In this document: positions 6,839 through 10,665 of the stretch, one piece after another
How positions within the stretch are numbered: the stretch's first letter is position 1
Layout: the number at the start of each line of letters is the position of its first letter
Assembly: GCA_937898415.1 (NCBI GenBank)
Contig: CALDLA010000137.1
Span: forward strand, 1 to 10,665
Length of the DNA: 10,665 nt
Source: an uncultured Prevotellaceae bacterium
GTDB lineage: Bacteria > Bacteroidota > Bacteroidia > Bacteroidales > Bacteroidaceae
Direction of reading: 5' to 3'
Position numbers and translations under genes: made by a program
The notes under the pieces: model-generated
Told to the model about the DNA's origin: nothing
The model's input: the letters and a program-made list of their open reading frames with translations, nothing else
Databases searched by the model: none

Positions 6839-7318
6839 ATGAAGAGTGATGTTGCGATTCGCAAGGCAGAACGGCAGGATGTGCCGTTGCTGCTGGAGTT
6901 CATAAGGGGGATTGCCCGATATGAGAAGATGGAGAACGAGGTGATTACTTCCGCAGATGTGTTGGAACGGGAGATGTTTGATGAACACAGGGCAGAAGCG
7001 GTTTTCGCTGTCGTGGATGGACGCGAGGTAGGCTTTGCGCTCTACTTCTACAACTTCTCAACGTTCATCGGACACTCAGGACTGTATCTGGAGGACTTGT
7101 TTGTTTGGCCGGAAGAACGAGGCAAAGGGTATGGGAAGGCCTTGCTGCTGCATCTGGTGAAGATAGCCCATGAGCATCATTGCGGAAGAATGGAGTGGAT
7201 GAGCCTCGACTGGAACAAGCCCGCCAATAACTTCTATCGTTCACTCGGTGCCGTTCCTATAGACGACTGTACGGTGTTTCGGCTGGACGCTGCGGCGATG
7301 GAACGGCTCAGCAAATAA
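6839..7318 (+). CDS. GNAT N-acetyltransferase, spermidine/diamine acetyltransferase-like
   Basis: This 159-residue protein has the full GNAT fold and should transfer acetyl from acetyl-CoA to an amine. Residues 94-99 (RGKGYG) are the acetyl-CoA pyrophosphate loop, following the beta strand LYLEDLFVWPEE (82-93). FALYFYNFSTFIG, the LYLEDLFV strand and the later LDWNKPANNFYRSLGA (123-138) closely resemble the pattern of spermidine/spermine N1-acetyltransferases and their thialysine-acetylating relatives; Y133 occupies the position of the family's catalytic tyrosine. Polyamine or thialysine as substrate is therefore plausible but not shown. It is the last gene of the plus-strand run, 17 bp after the P1 peptidase. 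Its stop codon lies inside the left arm of the terminator hairpin. Confidence 0.88.
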   Translation: MKSDVAIRKAERQDVPLLLEFIRGIARYEKMENEVITSADVLEREMFDEHRAEAVFAVVDGREVGFALYFYNFSTFIGHSGLYLEDLFVWPEERGKGYGKALLLHLVKIAHEHHCGRMEWMSLDWNKPANNFYRSLGAVPIDDCTVFRLDAAAMERLSK

Positions 7319-7351
7319 ATGCACAGGAACGTTTCGCTGTGCATTTATTTG
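7312..7351. terminator. Bidirectional hairpin terminator between convergent genes
   Basis: CAAATAAATGCACAG (7312-7326) is perfectly complementary to CTGTGCATTTATTTG (7337-7351), a 15-bp stem around a 10-base loop that can close further (GAA/TTC). Both arms are A/T-rich outside, so each strand has a T-rich run at the 3' end. It lies between the GNAT gene (stop codon within the left arm) and the end of the minus-strand gene at 7360, so it can stop transcription from both sides. Confidence 0.85.
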
Positions 7352-7359
7352 TGGTTTCC

Positions 7360-9231
7360 CTATTGTGTTATTTTCATTTCCTTGTCATCCACGAACAATC
7401 GATGGCCGTTGGTTTTAATATGTGAAGCTTCACCTTTGAATGACGTAATATAGGTGTCGGCAGTCAGTGTCCATGTGCAGTCATCGCCCAGAATAACATT
7501 CACCTTCCCCGTTTCTGTTGATATGCTGTTGCCTACTGCGTTGGTGATGTTGCCGCAGATGCAGCCGATAAAAGTGGAACCGTCGGATAATGTCAGAGTC
7601 AACTCGGAGTCGCTGCCTACAAGGATGGTACCGTCTAACTGTTGATGGCTTGCAGTGAAGGTTGCCTTGTTGCCGGCTCCCTGCCAGCCATCGGCACAAA
7701 CTGACAACAGCACATTTGCCGCATCTTCATTCTTCAGTGTGACACCATTCAGGGTGATGATGGCATTGGTATTGGTCACATGGAACAGATGACCTTGCTT
7801 GTTTGTCAGCGAACCGCCGTTCATCGTGAAGTGGGAGTTGCCGCTGTCGGCATCGCCTGAGAACGACTGATAGATCATAATGGCATCGAGGAACTGAGCA
7901 TGACCGTTGCGCTGCGTGTTGCTGACGGTCATCTGGCAGTTGTTCAGTGTGATGCTGTTCTTGCCTTCAATGCAGACACCTTCTGACTTGTTAGAGGTGA
8001 GTGTGGCATCCGACACCGTCACATCGGCTGTGGAATAGATAACGGGAGAGCCAAGTCCGTTGCTGGTGTAGCTGCCGCCCTCAACGGTGACTATGCCGCC
8101 ACCACGATCTGTACGAATGGGAGCTGAAGACCTTCCGCTGGTACAGACTGACAGGTTCTTGGCCTTTGTCACACCACCGCCAGTGGTCATGATGCCGCCA
8201 GAACCATCGCCAGTAGTGATAATCTCTGTATCTTCGATGATGACTGTCGTGCCATCGCCCTGACCGCCGTTTCTGCCACCATTTCCTCCATAAGAGAAGA
8301 CACCGTTTGCACCCGTGGCATTGCTGGTTATCTTACCGCTCTTGATGGTAGTTACACTGCCACCTTTTACAAGCATGGCTGCATTCACGCCATAGAAGCT
8401 GCAATTGTCGCCACCATCGGAACTGCCTGTCTTGCTGATGGTGGGTTGAGAGAGGGCCACTGCCTCCTTGGTGGATATCAGCAGCGCATTCTCATCGGTC
8501 TTGCTGCTCTGATAAGTATGGCTGTCCTCTGTTGAGCCAGTCTTCAGCTCCGTGGCTCCTTTATAGGTGATGTTCGTATTGCGAGAGCCAGGACCTCCAG
8601 GTCTGCCCATACCGTTAGGAGCACCTTGGTCACTCAGTAAGTCCTGCTGCCCTCCCATCAAAAATTCTCGGATCCGGCGTTGTGAAGCAAACTGGGGTTT
8701 CAATTTCAGATAGCCTTCGTACTGTTCATCGGAGAGTATCTTCTTGATCTTCTCATCATATTTTGTCTGTTGCTTGTCGTAGTCGTAGCTGTTCTGCTCG
8801 CCAGGGCCACCCTGAGGCATACCACCACGCGGTCCGCCTTGCATACCACCGCCACGGCCTCCCATGCCGCCTCCACGCATGCCTCCACCGAAGCCACTTC
8901 CACGGCCACCCATACCACCAAGCATACCACCGCCTCCGCTGGGTCGGCCGCTTGGACGATTGCCATTTTGCGGGCGCTGCCCTTGCGGACGTTCCATTTG
9001 CTGTCCCTCAATCAACGTCTTGTACTTCTTGTTCAGCTTCGTCACCTTCTTCGCCTGTTTCTCGTCCAGCTGCAGTTCGCTAACCATCTTCTCCGTCATC
9101 TGTTCATACGTCATACGTTTCACTTTTGCAGGTCTGCTCATCTGGATAGCCTGTTCATTATCCTGTGCCATTGCTCCTGCCGGAATCAGCAGGGCCAATA
9201 GCAGCAACATCTTTCTTGTCTGTTTCATCAT
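7360..9231 (-). CDS. Secreted protein: Spy/CpxP-like helices with Gly/Met-rich insert, then beta-helix region
   Basis: The 623-residue product starts with a signal peptide (cut after AMA, residue 22). Residues 41-75 and 150-185 are charged helices, each with an LTxxQ-like motif (LQLDEKQAKK and ILSDEQYEGYLK), reminiscent of Spy/CpxP and DUF4890 periplasmic proteins. Between them lies a low-complexity insert (about 98-144) of GGM, GGR and GGP units. From about 220 to 600 there are many short beta-strand repeats with patterns such as GGSxTxxxSGKITSN, GGGIVTVEGGSYTSNG, and VTVSDATLTSN, typical of a right-handed beta-helix as found in adhesins, pectate-lyase-like proteins and Cthe_2159-type carbohydrate-binding proteins. 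No lipobox, membrane anchor or clear type IX tail is seen. Export is firm; function (surface carbohydrate binding or adhesion) is inference. It is transcribed alone from its own promoter and converges with the GNAT gene. ATG 9226-9228 is an alternative start one codon in. Confidence 0.85.
   Translation of the reverse strand: MMKQTRKMLLLLALLIPAGAMAQDNEQAIQMSRPAKVKRMTYEQMTEKMVSELQLDEKQAKKVTKLNKKYKTLIEGQQMERPQGQRPQNGNRPSGRPSGGGGMLGGMGGRGSGFGGGMRGGGMGGRGGGMQGGPRGGMPQGGPGEQNSYDYDKQQTKYDEKIKKILSDEQYEGYLKLKPQFASQRRIREFLMGGQQDLLSDQGAPNGMGRPGGPGSRNTNITYKGATELKTGSTEDSHTYQSSKTDENALLISTKEAVALSQPTISKTGSSDGGDNCSFYGVNAAMLVKGGSVTTIKSGKITSNATGANGVFSYGGNGGRNGGQGDGTTVIIEDTEIITTGDGSGGIMTTGGGVTKAKNLSVCTSGRSSAPIRTDRGGGIVTVEGGSYTSNGLGSPVIYSTADVTVSDATLTSNKSEGVCIEGKNSITLNNCQMTVSNTQRNGHAQFLDAIMIYQSFSGDADSGNSHFTMNGGSLTNKQGHLFHVTNTNAIITLNGVTLKNEDAANVLLSVCADGWQGAGNKATFTASHQQLDGTILVGSDSELTLTLSDGSTFIGCICGNITNAVGNSISTETGKVNVILGDDCTWTLTADTYITSFKGEASHIKTNGHRLFVDDKEMKITQ
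8800..8940 (-). repeat. Gly/Met/Arg-rich low-complexity coding repeat
   Basis: This stretch encodes residues 98-144 of the secreted beta-helix protein: GGM, GGR and GGP units in irregular order, with five or more methionines and several arginines. On the plus strand it reads as CCACC/CCGCC-rich sequence. The units are imperfect, so it is a degenerate tandem repeat; its length may vary between strains. The Pro-rich plus-strand frame across it is a shadow. Confidence 0.8.
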
Positions 9232-9254
9232 ACTTGTTTTTTGAATTTGCGAAG

Positions 9255-9286
9255 CAAAGGTACGGAGAAACCTTTATTCTGCCAAA
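9255..9286 (-). promoter_or_regulatory. Bacteroidetes-type promoter of the secreted beta-helix gene
   Basis: On the minus strand TTTG (plus 9283-9286) is followed after exactly 20 bases by TACCTTTG (plus 9255-9262), matching TTTG-N19-21-TAnnTTTG. The -7 element ends 23 bases before the ATG at 9231, leaving a short leader. Confidence 0.75.
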
Positions 9287-9362
9287 ACTATTCAACGAAT
9301 CGGCCAATTCATAGCATGAAAGGACATACACGCCTGATAGCTCCGAAGAGGAAGCTACAATT

Positions 9363-9395
9363 CTTAAATGGTTAAGAAGTTCACTAATTTGTGAA
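9363..9395. promoter_or_regulatory. Two adjacent palindromes in the divergent intergenic region
   Basis: CTTAA-ATGG-TTAAG (9363-9376) and TTCAC-TAATTT-GTGAA (9380-9395) are perfect-armed inverted repeats only three bases apart. They lie about 18 to 50 bp upstream of the higBA -33 element, between the two divergent promoters. Such paired palindromes are typical of antitoxin (HigA) operators, though HigA operators more often overlap the promoter. A weaker inverted repeat (TAGCT ... AGCTA) lies at 9338-9357. Confidence 0.45.
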
Positions 9396-9412
9396 GTTTT
9401 TGACGATTTTCC

Positions 9413-9443
9413 TTGTTTATTTCAGCTATTTGTTGTATTTTTG
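9413..9443 (+). promoter_or_regulatory. Promoter of the higBA operon
   Basis: TTG at 9413-9415 is followed after 20 bases by TATTTTTG (9436-9443), a good match to the Bacteroidetes -33/-7 consensus. The -7 element ends 29 bases before the higB start at 9473. An A-rich stretch (GAAAATGAAAGAATGAACAA) fills the leader, usual for this phylum. Confidence 0.75.
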
Positions 9444-9472
9444 CACCGAAAATGAAAGAATGAACAACTGTC

Positions 9473-9769
9473 ATGAAGATATTGTTTCCAGAACGGATTG
9501 AGGAGTTCTCTCGCAAGCATGCTGATGCAAAAGAGGCATTAGAGCGTTGGAGCGGTAAACTGGCCGATGCGGAGTGGAAGTCTCATGCAGACTTGAAAGC
9601 CGACTTCCCCTCGGCTGACTTTGTGGGCAACAACCGTTATGTATTCAACATCAAGGGCAACAACTATAGGACAGTAGTGCTGGTAGTGTTCTTTGCCGGA
9701 ACAGTGGCTATTAGGTTTATCGGTACGCATAGTGAGTATGACAAGATTAAGGACATTAAAAATATATAG
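9473..9769 (+). CDS. higB: HigB-type toxin (RelE/ParE-like mRNA interferase)
   Basis: The 98-residue protein matches the HigB_toxin family, small RelE-fold ribonucleases that cut mRNA, usually on the ribosome, and are neutralised by HigA. Diagnostic parts are LKADFPSADFVGNNRYVFNI (41-60), KGNNYRTVVLVVFF (61-74) and the C-terminal FIGTHSEYDKI (82-92), equivalent to the conserved THxEYD motif of E. coli HigB; basic and aromatic residues in these parts supply the active site. Length is normal and no residue appears lost, so it looks active. It has its own promoter and lies three bases before the antitoxin gene; toxin-first order is the hallmark of higBA. Alternative: chromosomal RelE-like relative with another name; the HigB branch fits best. 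Confidence 0.9.
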   Translation: MKILFPERIEEFSRKHADAKEALERWSGKLADAEWKSHADLKADFPSADFVGNNRYVFNIKGNNYRTVVLVVFFAGTVAIRFIGTHSEYDKIKDIKNI

Positions 9770-9772
9770 GCT

Positions 9773-10150
9773 ATGGTTATCAGGGACGAAAAAGAGTACA
9801 AAGATTACGAAGCCCGCATGGAAAAACTGATTGAGCGGGGTACTGAACTGGGCGACATGGAGTTGCTAAGTCTGGAGGAGAAGGCAGAGTTCACGATGCT
9901 GAGCGAAGCCCTCGATGAGTATGGCCGTGCCTATCATCCACTGCCTGGCAGAATGAGTACGCTGCTTACTAATGCCATTCTGACTCAAGTGAAAGAGCGT
10001 GGACTGAAGCAGAAGGAAGCTGCTCAGATGATAGGTATCAGTGCTACGACCTTCAGTGACCTGCTTCATGGTCGCAGATCGATGAGTTTCGACATTGCCC
10101 GCAGTCTGTACAAAGTGCTGGGCGTGCCTGCAGAGGTTGTGCTTGCATAA
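9773..10150 (+). CDS. higA: HigA-type antitoxin with XRE helix-turn-helix
   Basis: The 125-residue protein has an acidic helical N-terminal region (1-55, with KEYKDYEARMEKLIERG) and a C-terminal Cro/C1-type DNA-binding domain. Residues 78-100 (LKQKEAAQMIGISATTFSDL plus LHG) form the helix-turn-helix, followed by RRSMSFDIARSLYKVLGVPA, the usual last helices. This order, with the HTH at the C-terminus, matches E. coli HigA. It should bind and inactivate the toxin encoded just upstream and repress the shared promoter; the palindromes at 9363-9395 are candidate sites. The gap to higB is three bases, so translation is probably coupled. A clear terminator follows at 10168-10205. Confidence 0.9.
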   Translation: MVIRDEKEYKDYEARMEKLIERGTELGDMELLSLEEKAEFTMLSEALDEYGRAYHPLPGRMSTLLTNAILTQVKERGLKQKEAAQMIGISATTFSDLLHGRRSMSFDIARSLYKVLGVPAEVVLA

Positions 10151-10167
10151 AAGATTTTATCCATAAT

Positions 10168-10205
10168 AAACGAGGGTATGACGACAACGTTCTACCCTCG
10201 TTTTT
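10168..10205 (+). terminator. Rho-independent terminator of higBA
   Basis: AAACGAGGGTA (10168-10178) pairs perfectly with TACCCTCGTTT (10193-10203), giving an 11-bp stem with a GC-rich centre, a 14-base loop and a T-run (10201-10205). It begins 18 bases after the higA stop. The A-run on the left could also serve the opposite strand. Confidence 0.9.
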
Positions 10206-10255
10206 AGCTATTGACAAAAATGGGGCTTGAATTTTAGCAGTATGCCAAGTTTTTT

Positions 10256-10263
10256 TACTTTTG
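10256..10263 (+). promoter_or_regulatory. -7 element upstream of a non-coding leader
   Basis: TACTTTTG followed by CA matches TAnnTTTG very well and sits after a T-run. The expected -33 TTTG is absent at the right spacing (TTTTAG lies near it), so strength is uncertain. Transcription would start near 10270 and run into the repeat-bearing leader described separately. Confidence 0.5.
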
Positions 10264-10400
10264 CACCTATAAAGCCTCGGTAGAAGCCACTACCAATAAA
10301 AGAACGTTAAATACGTTAAAAGTGGCCTTTTGGAAAGCGTATAGAAAGCGTATTTCGAGTTTCCTACTTTTTAAAGGCTAAAGCACTGATTATCAATTAT
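10264..10400 (+). other. Non-coding leader-like region with short tandem repeats
   Basis: No convincing coding frame covers this stretch. It contains a hairpin GGTAG-AAGCCA-CTACC (10279-10294), a 9-bp tandem repeat ACGTTAAAT/ACGTTAAAA (10304-10312 and 10313-10321) and an 11-bp-period tandem repeat of GAAAGCGTAT (10333-10342 and 10344-10353). GCCAC (10286-10290) can pair with GTGGC (10322-10326) and GGAAA (10332-10336) with TTTCC (10360-10364). Together with the promoter-like element just upstream this looks like the 5' leader or regulatory region of a gene that should start further right, or a small RNA. Not assigned to any known RNA family by eye. Confidence 0.4.
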
Positions 10401-10419
10401 GAGGTTCTTCCGCTTTTCC
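10401..10419 (+). repeat. Candidate left terminal inverted repeat of an ISL3-type element
   Basis: GAGGTTCTTCCGCTTTTCC lies about 85 bases before the transposase start and resembles the general GGyTCTT-rich ends of ISL3-family elements. The matching right end and the 8-bp target duplication are outside the window, so this is a tentative boundary; an end nearer 10377 is possible. Confidence 0.35.
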
Positions 10420-10504
10420 AGTTGGTAGGAGTCTAATCGATATATAAAAGAGGAAGCCAGAAACGTTATATGTTTATAAGTACCACCTTTTAAACTATAA
10501 CGAT

Positions 10505-10665
10505 ATGAACTCCAGCTTCCTGTATCATGCCTTCGGCGTAAAAGAGTACCACTACTGTTCAACCGCGTACAAAGATAATGCAATTTTCGTAAAGCTCAAA
10601 ACAAACGTCCCTAACCTGAATTATTCATAGATATAAAAAAAGAGAACGCATTTCTTGCACAAATG
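10505..10665 (+). pseudogene. ISL3-family transposase, N-terminal part, early stop
   Basis: ATG 10505 opens MNSSFLYHAFGVKEYHYCST, which matches, from recall, the characteristic start (MNxSxLYHAFG) of ISL3-family transposases. In intact members this is followed within about 45 residues by a CPxC zinc-binding motif; here the frame reads NLNYS, then TAG (10628-10630) and, two codons on, TAA (10634-10636), exactly where the Cys motif is expected. The same frame continues KKRTHFLHK to the window edge, resembling further transposase sequence, so the stops look like decay rather than a natural end. AGGAAGC (10451-10457) and GCTTCCT (10515-10521) can form a hairpin hiding the start codon, a known way of limiting transposase expression. 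The rest is beyond the right edge. Confidence 0.6.

Noticed and set aside
8763..9244. Plus-strand Pro-, Thr- or His-rich frames opposite the beta-helix gene
   Set aside because: Their composition is the complement of the Gly-rich repeat on the minus strand, which has a signal peptide and promoter.
9473..10150. HigBA as part of a larger defence island
   Set aside because: Only the two-gene module is present, with its own promoter and terminator; neighbours are not defence genes.
10371..10583. 70-codon minus-strand frame across the insertion element end
   Set aside because: It overlaps the recognisable transposase start on the plus strand and shows no motif or promoter.

Overview
The window looks like a chromosomal segment of a Bacteroidales bacterium, most likely Prevotella or a close relative. 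The support is indirect: several promoters fit the Bacteroidetes -33/-7 pattern (TTTG, about 20 bp, TAnnTTTG), start codons are mostly preceded by A-rich sequence rather than strong Shine-Dalgarno sites, one lipoprotein carries an acidic export-type stretch after its lipid cysteine, and a secreted protease ends in the short tail common in Prevotella exported proteins. No search was run; family calls come from motifs and recall.

Layout: (1) 1-420 is the 3' part of a sirtuin gene that looks broken, with an in-frame stop and the catalytic His-Gly segment missing. (2) 421-565 is an intergenic promoter region with three 12-bp direct repeats spaced exactly 32 bp apart. (3) 566-7318 is a close-packed plus-strand run: an AAA ATPase of the DUF4143 type, a Nudix hydrolase, a subtilase (S8) protease, a nitroreductase, a P1 (DmpA/NylC-like) peptidase and a GNAT acetyltransferase resembling spermidine acetyltransferases. 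Gaps are 9 to 37 bp and the run ends at a strong symmetric hairpin (7312-7351). (4) 7360-9231, minus strand, is a large secreted protein combining a Spy/CpxP-like helical region, a Gly/Met-rich insert and a beta-helix-like region. (5) 9473-10150 is a HigB-HigA toxin-antitoxin pair with its own promoter and terminator. (6) 10206-10665 holds a promoter plus a repeat-rich leader with no coding region, followed by the beginning of an ISL3-type transposase that is stopped after 41 codons.

The most unusual point is that both exported peptidases are joined in frame to the start of an unrelated cytosolic-looking protein: the S8 protease follows the first ~21 residues of a glutaredoxin-like protein (CPDC kept), and the P1 peptidase lipoprotein signal lies 126 residues inside its reading frame, behind an unrecognised ~120-residue protein. 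In each case internal starts could restore a normal exported protein. This could reflect deletion or insertion junctions, a frameshift, or assembly chimerism.

The plus-strand enzymes do not form one recognisable pathway; the nucleotide/redox flavour (sirtuin, Nudix, glutaredoxin remnant, nitroreductase) is suggestive only. I see no convincing defence island, CRISPR array or prophage.
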